A stretch of 64,000 bases of DNA from Sphingomonas sabuli (GTDB taxonomy: Bacteria; Pseudomonadota; Alphaproteobacteria; Sphingomonadales; Sphingomonadaceae), in contig NZ_CP060697.1 in assembly GCF_014352855.1 (NCBI RefSeq), positions 1,178,001-1,242,000 on the forward strand, in the 5' to 3' direction. Shown one piece after another: positions 30,205 through 39,368 of the stretch (the stretch's first letter is position 1; every line of letters begins with the position of its first letter). Both the position numbers and the translations under genes were made by a program. The notes under the pieces are model-generated. The model was not told where the DNA came from, made no database searches, and saw only the letters and a list, made by a program, of their open reading frames with translations.

Positions 30205-33200
30205 CTAAAGGATGAAGTCGCCCCCGACGAGGGTGTACGCTCCGTCCAGCCGGATGAGGAAGTTCGCGTCACCGTCGCCATCGGTGTCGCCGTAGACGTA
30301 GGTGTTGCCGTTGATCACCTGGTAACGCAGTTCGCCCGCCGCCCCGCTAAAGGCACCGCTGCCGATGAACGCAAAGTCCTGACGCCCTGCCTGGGTGGTG
30401 TCGGCATCGACCAGGTCAAGGTCGATGCGATCGCCCTGACCCTGGCGGAAGTCGACGATCCGGTCGCTGGTCGACGGACGCAGGCCGGCAAAGCTGTTGT
30501 CGCGGAATTCGAACACGTCCGCACCGCCGCCGCCGCGCATGGTGTCGGCACCGGCACCGCCGTTGATCCGGTTGGCGTCGGCATTGCCGACAAGCGCGTT
30601 GTCGAGCCCGTTTCCGGTGATGTCGAACGCCCCGCCGCCGCGCAGGATGACGTCTTCGACATTGGCATCGGCGGCATAGCTGGTCCGGGCGTAGACCCGG
30701 TCATTGCCGGCGCCTGTTGCTTCGACGACCCGGTCGCCGGCGTCGTCGACGAAGTAGAAATCGTCACCGGCCCCGCCACGCATCTCGTCCGCCCCGGCGC
30801 GCCCGTCGAGAACGTTGTTCGCGCCATTGCCGCGCAACACGTTGTCCAGTGCATTGCCGACCGCCCGAACCGCATCCCCGCGCAAGAAAAGGTTCTCGAC
30901 ATTATCGCTGAGGACCAGGCTGACCGAACTCAGCACGCTGTCCACGCCTTCGCCGGCGGCTTCGACCACGCGGTCTCGATCATCGACGATGTACAGATCG
31001 TCGCCCGCGCCGCCACGCAGAATGTCCACCCCGCGTCCGCCGTCTAGATAATTGTCGAGCGCGTTGCCACGGATGTCGTTGCTGCCGCCGTTACCCAGCC
31101 CGGCGATTGCGGTCCCTGCCAGGGTAAGATTCTCGACTTCGCGCCCGAGCTGATAGTCGACCTCGCTGATTACCGTATCGATGCCGCCGCGAAGGCTTTC
31201 AATGGCGCGGTCGCCGATGCTGTCGACCATGAACGTGTCGTCGCCCATGCCGCCGCGCATGACATCGTCACCGGCGCCCCCGTCCAGCACGTCGTTACCG
31301 CCCAACCCATCCAGCTCGTTCCCAAGCCTGTTCCCGACGATGAGATTGGCCAGGGAGTTGCCGGTGCCGGAAATGGCCGCTCCCGTTAGTACCAACCGCT
31401 CGATGCTGTAGGGCAGAACGTAATTTAGTGCCGCATAAACGACGTCGTCGCCGCTAAGGTCGTAAACCGAGTCGCCCGCGAAATCGACGTAATACGTGTC
31501 GTTGCCGGAACCCCCACTCATATAGTCGCGCCCGGCGCCTCCGTCGAGGATGTCGTCTCCGGCATCGCCCTGTAGAGTATCGCTGCCAGCATTGCCCCGG
31601 AGCACGTTATTCGCAGCGTTGCCGTAAATGGTGTCGCTGCCGGACCCGCCAACCGCATTTTCAATGACGGTGTTTGAAGCGATCTCCAGATTGCGCTCGC
31701 CACCGCCGAAACTTGAAATCGTCCCCGGGTTGAGGCTGATGCGTTGCGATTGCGCGAAGCCGGAAAGGTCAAGCGTATCGATGCCGCCCATGTCCGAGAT
31801 ATAGACCAGATCATCGACCCGTGCGGTTGGATCGAAATCGGAAGTGTCCGCGGTATTATTGAAACCCCACACCGAATCCGTGTTGCCACTGCTAGCGATT
31901 GGATCGCTCTCGATGATGGTCAGTCCGTAAACGCCGCGGGAATCATCGTCACGAGCGCCGACGTCAATGTAGTAAGTGCCGCTTGCCGTGGGCGTGAACG
32001 CAAACCGCGCCATTGAATTGTAGTAGCTGAAGGCGGGCGCCGCCACATAGGCGCCGCTTGCGTCGCGCAAGATGGGAGAGTCGGCAGTTCCCGACCCGGT
32101 TATGACGATCCGCTGACCTTCCGTGAGGTCAATCCGGTACCAATCCCGATCATCCATATATTCCAGTTGACCGGTAACGGCTTCACCAAAATCGATGGTT
32201 GCGGTCGTCGTACTGTCTCCCGCGATGTCTTGGGAGACGTCGATTTCGCCGAGCCTCAACCGATACGTGCCATCGTTCTCAGCAAAGTGACTTCGGACAT
32301 CGACATAATAGGTTCCGGTTGTCGCTGCCCGGAATTCCAGGTGTGACGTGAAGTAATTATAGGACGAATCGGAATCCACCACCGCTCCATCCGAATTGCG
32401 AAGTTGGAGGTAGGGGTAGCGGAGCGGATCGCCGCCTGCACTGGACAGGTCGAGGGTGTAAACGTGGCCCGCGGTCAGCTCGACCCGGATGAAGTCGCGG
32501 TCGCCCTGATATTCCAACTGACTGACAAGCGATTCATCAACCGCAAGGGAAGTCGTGGTGCCCCTGTCTCCCCGAATATCGTTGGACACGTCGATTTCAC
32601 CGACGCTCAACTGATAGGCGCCGTCGTTTCCCGTATAGCGGCCCGAAACATCGATATAGTAGGTCCCGCTCGTTGGTGCGCGAAACTCCAAATGCGACGT
32701 GTTGTAGTTATAGGTAGGATCGGAACCGACGATTGCTCCGTCCGAACTGCGCAGCCGGAGATAGGGGTAGCGTAGCGGGTCGCTGCCCGCACCGGACAGG
32801 TCGAAAGTGTACACATGGTCCGCGGTCAGTTCGACCCGGATGAAGTCGCGGTCGCCCTGATATTCCAACTGACTGACGAGCGATTCATCGACCGCAAGGG
32901 AGGTCGTGGTGCCCCTGTCTCCCCGAATATCGTTGGACAGGTCGATCTCGCCGACGCTCAACTGATAAGCGCCGTCGTTTTCCGTATAGCGGCCCGCGAC
33001 ATCGATATAGTAGGTCCCGCTCGTTGGTGCGCGAAACTCCAAATGCGACGTGTTGTAGTTATAGGTAAGATCGAAACCGACGATTGCTCCGTCCGAATTG
33101 CGCAGCCGGAGATAGGGGTAATGAAGCGGGTCGCTGCCCGCACCGGACAGGTCGAAAGTGTACACATGGTCCGCTGTCAGTTCGACCCGGATAAAGTCGC

Positions 33201-33993
33201 GGTCTCCCGAATACTCCACCTGGCTGACCAGTGATCCGCCAATCTCTATGGAAGTCGTGGTGCTCCTGTCTCCCGGAATATCGTTGGACAGGTCCATTTC
33301 ATTGACAGTCAACTGATAGCCGCCACTCCCGTCCGTGGCGCGGCTCCCGACATCGATATAATAGGTCCCGCTTGCTGGCGCCTGAAAAGCCAGCTGCGAC
33401 GTGCTGGAACTATAGGAAGAATCACTACTGATAATTGCCCCGTCCGAATCGCGAAGGCGCAGATTGGGGCTGCCAACCGGATCGCTGCCTGAGCCGGACA
33501 GCTCGAAAATGTAGAATTGGCCTGCGGTCAGCTCGACACGGATGAAGTCGCGGTCTCCCAAATATTCCAGCTGATTGACCAACGATTCGCCAATGCCGAT
33601 TGATGTCGTACTGCTTCGATCTCCCGGAATATCTTGCGAAATGTCTATTTCGGTAGCGTCAACCTGATAGCTACCGCCGTACCGGTTCTCATAAGCGCCG
33701 ACATCGAGATAATAGGTGCCCGTCGTTTCCGGCTGAAACTGCAAGCGCGAATTCAGGCCGGACCCACCATCGTCGTCCTGGGTAAGCAAGGCGCCGGTAG
33801 CATCGCGAAGGTAGAGATACGGATCAGTTAGCGGGTCGTCGCCAGTGCCTGACAGGTTGAAAACATACAGGTGGCCCGCCGTGAGCTCGACGCGGATCCA
33901 GTCATGATCGCCCGGCACTTCCAGTCGGTCGACGATCGATCCGCCGACCGCGATCTCCGAATCTGTGCTTCTATGTGCTGGAATATCGACCAT
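30205..33993 (-). CDS. Large secreted RTX protein with six PPC domains and an M10 C-terminal region but no peptidase domain
   Basis: A 1262-residue protein. Residues 1-697 are six tandem bacterial pre-peptidase C-terminal (PPC) domains of about 117 residues. Residues about 705-800 (SVWGFNNTADTSDFDPTARVDD...GGIDTLDLSGF) match the segment that follows the catalytic domain in the neighbouring M10 enzymes. Four 80-residue RTX units and a C-terminal secretion module ending DFIL follow. No HExxH occurs anywhere, so it is not a peptidase. It probably binds calcium and is exported by type I secretion. No signal peptide is present, as expected. GGGAGGG precedes the ATG at 33993. Confidence 0.85.
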   Translation of the reverse strand: MVDIPAHRSTDSEIAVGGSIVDRLEVPGDHDWIRVELTAGHLYVFNLSGTGDDPLTDPYLYLRDATGALLTQDDDGGSGLNSRLQFQPETTGTYYLDVGAYENRYGGSYQVDATEIDISQDIPGDRSSTTSIGIGESLVNQLEYLGDRDFIRVELTAGQFYIFELSGSGSDPVGSPNLRLRDSDGAIISSDSSYSSSTSQLAFQAPASGTYYIDVGSRATDGSGGYQLTVNEMDLSNDIPGDRSTTTSIEIGGSLVSQVEYSGDRDFIRVELTADHVYTFDLSGAGSDPLHYPYLRLRNSDGAIVGFDLTYNYNTSHLEFRAPTSGTYYIDVAGRYTENDGAYQLSVGEIDLSNDIRGDRGTTTSLAVDESLVSQLEYQGDRDFIRVELTADHVYTFDLSGAGSDPLRYPYLRLRSSDGAIVGSDPTYNYNTSHLEFRAPTSGTYYIDVSGRYTGNDGAYQLSVGEIDVSNDIRGDRGTTTSLAVDESLVSQLEYQGDRDFIRVELTAGHVYTLDLSSAGGDPLRYPYLQLRNSDGAVVDSDSSYNYFTSHLEFRAATTGTYYVDVRSHFAENDGTYRLRLGEIDVSQDIAGDSTTTATIDFGEAVTGQLEYMDDRDWYRIDLTEGQRIVITGSGTADSPILRDASGAYVAAPAFSYYNSMARFAFTPTASGTYYIDVGARDDDSRGVYGLTIIESDPIASSGNTDSVWGFNNTADTSDFDPTARVDDLVYISDMGGIDTLDLSGFAQSQRISLNPGTISSFGGGERNLEIASNTVIENAVGGSGSDTIYGNAANNVLRGNAGSDTLQGDAGDDILDGGAGRDYMSGGSGNDTYYVDFAGDSVYDLSGDDVVYAALNYVLPYSIERLVLTGAAISGTGNSLANLIVGNRLGNELDGLGGNDVLDGGAGDDVMRGGMGDDTFMVDSIGDRAIESLRGGIDTVISEVDYQLGREVENLTLAGTAIAGLGNGGSNDIRGNALDNYLDGGRGVDILRGGAGDDLYIVDDRDRVVEAAGEGVDSVLSSVSLVLSDNVENLFLRGDAVRAVGNALDNVLRGNGANNVLDGRAGADEMRGGAGDDFYFVDDAGDRVVEATGAGNDRVYARTSYAADANVEDVILRGGGAFDITGNGLDNALVGNADANRINGGAGADTMRGGGGADVFEFRDNSFAGLRPSTSDRIVDFRQGQGDRIDLDLVDADTTQAGRQDFAFIGSGAFSGAAGELRYQVINGNTYVYGDTDGDGDANFLIRLDGAYTLVGGDFIL
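31903..33993 (-). repeat. Tandem PPC-domain repeat, about 351 bp per unit, six units
   Basis: Units run (minus strand) 33993-33646, 33645-33295, 33294-32944, 32943-32593, 32592-32242 and 32241-about 31903. Units 3-5 are almost the same in protein and share long identical DNA stretches, for example around 32560/32911 and 32680/33030 at a 351-base offset, indicating recent duplication or gene conversion. Confidence 0.9.
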
Positions 33994-34077
33994 GCGACTG
34001 CCCTCCCGTACCGAAGCGAAGTCACTACCGCCGTCCTAAACCGCGCCTGCTCTGCAGAACTACGCCGTTACTTCGGC

Positions 34078-34086
34078 GGGGGGGGG
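34078..34086. repeat. Homopolymer of nine G (C on the minus strand) upstream of the six-PPC gene
   Basis: Nine consecutive G lie 85-93 bases upstream of the start at 33993 and are followed by the palindrome GGCTAATAGCC. Tracts like this in promoter regions can vary in length by slipped-strand mispairing. Confidence 0.8.
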
Positions 34087-34152
34087 CTAATAGCCGCGAC
34101 GACTCGCTCTTGATTGAAGGTATATGGCGGGAGAGCAAAGTCAAACGGGCGG

Positions 34153-34173
34153 GCGCGCTTTGCCAAGGCGCGC
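34153..34173 (-). terminator. Weak candidate terminator after the first paired RTX gene
   Basis: GCGCGC arms (34153-34158 and 34168-34173) lie downstream of the stop at 34185 on the minus strand, with T-containing sequence (CGTTTGACTTTG) beyond. The stem is short, so this is tentative. Confidence 0.3.
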
Positions 34174-34184
34174 GCCGCACGCAG

Positions 34185-36719
34185 TTACAGGATGAAGTCG
34201 CCGCCGGTCAGGTTGACCCCGCCATCAAGCCTGATGAGGAAATCCGCCGTTTCGTCGCCGTTGGTGTCGCCATAGACGTAGGTGTTGCCGTTGATCACCT
34301 GGTACCGAAGCTGCCCCGCAGCCCCGGTGAAATCCCCGGTACCGATAAAGTCGAACGCCTGATTGCCGGCCAGGCCGACATGTGCATCGACCAGGTGCAG
34401 GTCGATGATGTCGCCCTGCGTTTGGCTGAAATCGATGATTCGGTCGGCGGTCGAGGACGACAGTCCGCCAAATTCACCATCGCGAAAAACGAAGGTGTCC
34501 GCGCCAAGCGCGCCGCGCAGGCTGTCGGCTCCGCCGCGACCGTCGATCGTGTTGTCGCCCGAATTGCCGACGATCAGGTTGCTCAATGTGTTGCCGGTTA
34601 GCGCGATATCGTCAAAGCCGCGCGCGAACACGTCCTCGACGTTATTTTCCAGCGTCCAGCTGATCGTGGTGTAGACACGGTCGCGACCCTGCCCTTCGGT
34701 TTCGATCGTATGATCGCCGGCGGTCTCGACGTAATAGATGTCGTTGCCGTCGCCGCCGCGCAGGATGTCGGCACCGAAGCCGCCGTTGATGACGTTGGCT
34801 CCGTCCGTGCCGATGATCCGGTTTTCAAGGTTATTGCCGTATCCGCGCACCGCCGACCCTGTCAGCTCCAGGCTTTCGAGGTTCGACCGAAGGTTGAAGC
34901 TGACCGAACTGATGACGGTGTCATAGCCTTCGTTGGCCAGTTCGACGGCCGCGTCATTGTCGTTATCGACGTAATAGGTGTCGTTGCCCTGCCCGCCGCG
35001 CATGATGTCGGCACCCTCGGCGCCGTCGAGGATGTTGGCATAATCGGTGCCGTAAAGCCGGTTGAGTCCGTCGCCGCCGTACGCCCGCACCGCCGTGCCC
35101 GTCAGGAATAAGTTCTCGACGTCGGCGCGAAGACGGTAGTTGACCGAACTATATACCGTGTCGACGCCTTCGCCCGGCTGCTCGATCGCGATGTCGCTGC
35201 CGTTGTCGGCATAATACGTGTCGTTGCCGCTGCCGCCGCGCATGACGTCGGCGCCGGTCCCGCCGTCAAGCACGTCGTCGCCACCGTTGCCCACGATGCG
35301 ATCGTCTCCGCCCAGGCCGCGGATGGTGTTGACGCCGTCGTCGCCGGTCAGCGTGTCGCCGTAGTTCGACCCGTCGACGTTCTCGATCGAGATCAGGGTG
35401 TCGATCCCGGACCCGGCGGTATCCTGCGGGTTGAGAAAGCCGAGCAGGACCGACACGCCGCCCGTTGCGTCGGTGTAGCTGGCGGTGTCATTGCCCGCTC
35501 CGCCATCGATCTCGTCATTGCCGGCGCCGCCGTAAAGCAGGTCGTTATTATTGCCGCCGAACAGGTGGTCGTTGCCGGCACCGCCGTTAAGTATGTCCTG
35601 CCCGCTCTGGCCTTCGAAATCATAATCAGGGTCGAGCGCCTGAACGCCATTGTCGTCGAGGTAGAAGACCCCGTCGCCGTACAGCCAGTCGTTGCCGCCG
35701 TTGCCGGTCAAACGGTCCGATCCGAGGCTGCCGGCGAGCACATTATTGGCATTGTCGCCGATCAGCACATCGTTGAGTTCGGCGCCGCCGAGGTTCTCGA
35801 CGTTGGTCAGAGTCCAATTGCCGGTGCCCGTCGACTGCGCTTGGCCCTGCAGCATCAGCGACACGCTGATCCCGCCGTTCGCCTGGTAAATCTGCGCATA
35901 GCCAAGGTCGAAGATTTCGACCGTGTCGACGCCGGTGCCGCCATCGATGGCCTTGTCGCCGGCACCGACGGTGAAATAGTCGTTGCCGCCATTGCCCGAC
36001 AGGACGTCATAACCGCCGAAGGACCAGAACCAGTTGGCGGCTGCGTTCCCGGTCAGCGTGTCATTACCGTACGTCGCCGAGATGTGTTCGATGCTGACGA
36101 GCGTATCGGTGCCCTGTCCCGTGTTCTGCGGACCTGCGAGATTGAGGTTGACCGTGACGCCGTTGAGTCCGTCGCTGGTGAAATAGCTCACCCGGTCGTT
36201 CCCGGCGCCGCCGTCATAGAAATCGTCGCCGAACGGTCCGTAGTCGCTGGAATATTCGGCCAGCAGATCCGCGCCGTCACCGCCGTACAGCGCGTCGTTG
36301 CCCGAGCCGCCCCGGACCAAGTCGTTGCCGTCGAAACCGATCAGGTTGTCGTCGCCGTCGGTGCCGACCAGCGTGTCGGCGCCGGACAGGATGGTCGAGA
36401 AAAGGCCTTCCAGATCGTCGCCAAGAACGTAATCGGTGAAAGCCTGAACGGTGATCGAAACGTCGTAGATCGCGAAAACGTCCGTGCCGTTGATCGCATA
36501 GACGATGTCGGTGACCAGCCCGCCTGTCGGATAGCCTTCGGAATTATAATCCTGGAACAGGCCGTTGAGGGTCAGCCGCTCGTTGGTCTCGGGGTCTTCG
36601 ACCACGAACTCCTGCTGGCTGGCGAGGATCACTTCGCCCCACTCGAAAAACTCCGACAGGGACCCGCTCTGGACGAGTTCAACCATGTCAAACGGCGTGT
36701 TGGCGTAGAGATTTGGCAT
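34185..36719 (-). CDS. RTX calcium-binding protein, paired type (shared N-terminal domain)
   Basis: An 844-residue protein. The first 125 residues form a domain of unknown function with GYPTGG..TDIVY and ITVQAFTDYVLGDDLEGLFSTILSGADTL, then a region of irregular RTX nonapeptides (GxGxD) with WFWSFGGYDVLSGNGGNDYF, then three 80-residue units and the shared C-terminal module ending DFIL. The 47637-49943 product has the same architecture. No catalytic motif is seen. Calcium-dependent folding outside the cell and type I export are inferred from the repeats and tail. A possible function is adhesin or S-layer-like coat. Confidence 0.85.
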   Translation of the reverse strand: MPNLYANTPFDMVELVQSGSLSEFFEWGEVILASQQEFVVEDPETNERLTLNGLFQDYNSEGYPTGGLVTDIVYAINGTDVFAIYDVSITVQAFTDYVLGDDLEGLFSTILSGADTLVGTDGDDNLIGFDGNDLVRGGSGNDALYGGDGADLLAEYSSDYGPFGDDFYDGGAGNDRVSYFTSDGLNGVTVNLNLAGPQNTGQGTDTLVSIEHISATYGNDTLTGNAAANWFWSFGGYDVLSGNGGNDYFTVGAGDKAIDGGTGVDTVEIFDLGYAQIYQANGGISVSLMLQGQAQSTGTGNWTLTNVENLGGAELNDVLIGDNANNVLAGSLGSDRLTGNGGNDWLYGDGVFYLDDNGVQALDPDYDFEGQSGQDILNGGAGNDHLFGGNNNDLLYGGAGNDEIDGGAGNDTASYTDATGGVSVLLGFLNPQDTAGSGIDTLISIENVDGSNYGDTLTGDDGVNTIRGLGGDDRIVGNGGDDVLDGGTGADVMRGGSGNDTYYADNGSDIAIEQPGEGVDTVYSSVNYRLRADVENLFLTGTAVRAYGGDGLNRLYGTDYANILDGAEGADIMRGGQGNDTYYVDNDNDAAVELANEGYDTVISSVSFNLRSNLESLELTGSAVRGYGNNLENRIIGTDGANVINGGFGADILRGGDGNDIYYVETAGDHTIETEGQGRDRVYTTISWTLENNVEDVFARGFDDIALTGNTLSNLIVGNSGDNTIDGRGGADSLRGALGADTFVFRDGEFGGLSSSTADRIIDFSQTQGDIIDLHLVDAHVGLAGNQAFDFIGTGDFTGAAGQLRYQVINGNTYVYGDTNGDETADFLIRLDGGVNLTGGDFIL

Positions 36720-36761
36720 TTTTCCCCCCGGAATCCTTTGCTATGTACCTAACTAAGGATA

Positions 36762-36790
36762 AGGGTACGGAGGCCTAAACTTCTAGTCAA
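36762..36790 (-). promoter_or_regulatory. Candidate promoter for the 34185-36719 RTX gene
   Basis: On the minus strand TTGACT and TACCCT are separated by 17 bases, with the -10-like element ending 43 bases before the start codon. The -10 match is poor, so this is a suggestion only. Confidence 0.3.
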
Positions 36791-36934
36791 CCCGTTGGAA
36801 GTAAACGCGTATTTGCCACGGTCCTGAGGAATTCGGGACGACGATTCTCGCCTTGGTTACGCTCCGCAATCAGCCCTGGCAGTGCCGCCTCGGCGTCATT
36901 TCCCTGACGAGCGATCGATCCGCACGGCGAACGA

Positions 36935-39280
36935 TCAGAGAATGAAATCCGCCGCGGCGAGATTGATCCCGCCATCCACCCGGATGAGGAAGTCGGCCGC
37001 GCCGTCGCCGTTGGTGTCACCGTAGACGTAGGTGTTGCCGTTGATCACCTGGTAGCGCAGCTGCCCGGCCGCGCCGGTGAAGGCGCCGGTGCCGATGAAT
37101 GCGAACGCCTGGTCGCCGGCGAGTCCGACGTGCGCGTCGACCAGGTGCAGGTCGATATGGTCGCCCTGGGCACGACTGAAATCGGCGATCCGGTCCGCGG
37201 TTGAAGAGCTCAGTCCGCCAAACTCGCCACTGCGGAACGCGAATGTGTCTGCCCCCGCACCGCCGCGCAGCACGTCCGCGCCGGCGCGTCCGTCGAGGAC
37301 GTTGTTCCCGGCATTGCCCGACAGCGTGTTGGCGAGAGTGTTGCCGGTCAGGGCAATGCTTGCGGAGCCGCGCGCGAACAGGTCTTCGACGTTGCTTTCC
37401 AGCGTCCAGCCGACCGTCGAATACACCCGGTCGCGTCCCGCGCCGGCGTCCTCGATCGTGTGGTCGCTGCCGTTCTCGACGATATAGATGTCGTTGCCGG
37501 CACCGCCGCGCAGGACATCCGCGCCCAGACCGCCGTTGAGCGTGTTGGCATGGCCGTTGCCGACCAGCCGGTTGTCGAGCGTGTTGCCGGTGCCGCGCGT
37601 TGCCGCGCCCACCAGCACCAGATCCTCGACGTTCGCCGACAGCTGGATGTTGAGCGAGCTGTAGACGGTGTCGCGCCCCTGCCCCGACAATTCGATCGCG
37701 CGGTCGCCGGCATTGTCGACATAATATGTGTCGTTGCCCAGTCCGCCACGCATGACATCGGCGCCGCCCTGCCCGTCCAGCACGTTGGCAGCGCTGTTGC
37801 CGACGATGCGGTTGGCTGCGTCGTTGCCGAAGCCGCGCGCCGCATTGCCGGTCAGCACGAGGTTCTCGACATGGTCGCGCAGCCGGTAATTGGCGGAGCT
37901 GTAGACGATGTCGTTGCCCTCGCCAGCAAGTTCGATCGCCTGGTCCTGGCCGGTGTCGGCGAAATAGGTGTCGTCGCCCACGCCGCCGCGCATCGTATCG
38001 GCGCCGCCGCGTCCGTCGATCCGGTCGTCACCGCCATTGCCGCGCAGCAGGTTGGCTGCAGTATTGCCGATCAGGATATCGTGCCCGGCCCCGCCGAATG
38101 CGTTTTCGATGACCGTTCCGCGCGCGATGACGACGTTGCCGACATGCCCGCCGACGTTCGAAAATTCCTCGGCGTTGAGATTGATGCGCTGGGCCGCGAA
38201 AAAGCCCGAATAATCGAGCGTGTCGATCCCGCCGGAATCGAACACGGTGTAGGACACGTTCGGGCGCTGGACGGCGTCGAAGCCGATGCGCCCGCTGGTG
38301 TTGTTGAACCCGTAGGTCGTGTTGCCCACGCGCGTGGTCGTGGACAGTCCGTACAGATTGCTGATCGCGATGATGTCGGCGACCTGCGGAGTCATGATCG
38401 GCAAGTGCGAAAAGCCGCGGCTCGAATAATAAGTGTTCTCGCCATTGTCGAAGTAGGACATGATGCTGATCGCGGCGCCGTCGTTGCTCCAGATCGCATC
38501 GTTGGGGTAAACCGCACCCGCCGTCCCGGCGTTGGAATTGCTGGTATGGCCGAGGCCCAGTGCGTGGCCGATTTCATGCATGAACGTATGCAAGTTGGTT
38601 CGGGACACGGACACGTTGACGATCGCCGACGTGGTGATGCCGTTCGAATGCACGGTATCGGCAAAGGCGCCGGTTCCCTGGTCGAGGTCGTCGAACGTGA
38701 TGTGCGCATCGCCGGTCTGTTCGACGAAGGCCACGCCGATGATGTCGGACCAGATCTGCAACGCGTCGAGCGCGACCGCGCGGCCGGTGGGAGTCAGCGC
38801 GGTCAGGTCGACGGTCAGCGTATCGCCCTGAGTCACGTCGAACCGATGGACGTCGCCCTGAAAGAAGCCGTGCGTCATCTGGTACGCGAAATCGTCCAGC
38901 GTGCCGGGCGCCGGCGGCACGTAATTATTCACTGACAACTGGTAGGATCCGGTGCCGGTATAATTGTCGATCGGCTCGTCCGGCTCCCACGCCCCGACAT
39001 CGATGTAATAGGTCCCCGACGTTGGTGCGGTGAAGACGACGCGCGATCCGCGTCCGCCCCCGCCGTCGTCATTCTCGGCCAGCACGGTGCCCGCCGAATT
39101 GCGCACGTATACGTAGGAATCCTCGAGCGTGCCCAGGTTGACCGCGATCACCACTTTCTGGCCCGCGGTCAGGTTCACCTTGAACCAGTCGTGATCGCCC
39201 GTCGCTTCCAGTGTGTTCTGGATCTGGCCGCCGACCGAAATGGTGGCGGACGTCGTCGAATCTGCGGGAATGTCGGGCAT
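36935..39280 (-). CDS. M10 (serralysin-type) metallopeptidase with N-terminal PPC and RTX repeats
   Basis: A 781-residue protein. A PPC domain occupies residues 5-117; the zinc motif HEIGHALGLGH is at 235-245 and the Met-turn SIMSYF follows at about residue 285. The M10 C-terminal region, three 80-residue RTX units and a secretion module ending DFIL complete it. Serralysins are calcium-stabilised extracellular zinc proteases exported by type I secretion. The ATG at 39280 follows GGAGG by five bases; the GTG at 39292 is part of that site. No classical propeptide is visible; the PPC domain occupies its place. Confidence 0.9.
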   Translation of the reverse strand: MPDIPADSTTSATISVGGQIQNTLEATGDHDWFKVNLTAGQKVVIAVNLGTLEDSYVYVRNSAGTVLAENDDGGGGRGSRVVFTAPTSGTYYIDVGAWEPDEPIDNYTGTGSYQLSVNNYVPPAPGTLDDFAYQMTHGFFQGDVHRFDVTQGDTLTVDLTALTPTGRAVALDALQIWSDIIGVAFVEQTGDAHITFDDLDQGTGAFADTVHSNGITTSAIVNVSVSRTNLHTFMHEIGHALGLGHTSNSNAGTAGAVYPNDAIWSNDGAAISIMSYFDNGENTYYSSRGFSHLPIMTPQVADIIAISNLYGLSTTTRVGNTTYGFNNTSGRIGFDAVQRPNVSYTVFDSGGIDTLDYSGFFAAQRINLNAEEFSNVGGHVGNVVIARGTVIENAFGGAGHDILIGNTAANLLRGNGGDDRIDGRGGADTMRGGVGDDTYFADTGQDQAIELAGEGNDIVYSSANYRLRDHVENLVLTGNAARGFGNDAANRIVGNSAANVLDGQGGADVMRGGLGNDTYYVDNAGDRAIELSGQGRDTVYSSLNIQLSANVEDLVLVGAATRGTGNTLDNRLVGNGHANTLNGGLGADVLRGGAGNDIYIVENGSDHTIEDAGAGRDRVYSTVGWTLESNVEDLFARGSASIALTGNTLANTLSGNAGNNVLDGRAGADVLRGGAGADTFAFRSGEFGGLSSSTADRIADFSRAQGDHIDLHLVDAHVGLAGDQAFAFIGTGAFTGAAGQLRYQVINGNTYVYGDTNGDGAADFLIRVDGGINLAAADFIL

Positions 39281-39302
39281 TGAAACCTCCACACGCGCAC
39301 GC

Positions 39303-39321
39303 CTTGCGCCGGTTGCGCAAG
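39303..39321. terminator. Hairpin between two M10 genes
   Basis: CTTGCGC and GCGCAAG arms enclose a five-base loop, after the 39369 stop and 23 bases before the 39280 start on the minus strand. No T tract follows, so it may be a weak terminator or a 5' leader hairpin. Confidence 0.35.
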
Positions 39322-39368
39322 TGCATGGTAATCACCTGTTTCAGATAAGCAATTCGCCCCTTGCAGGG

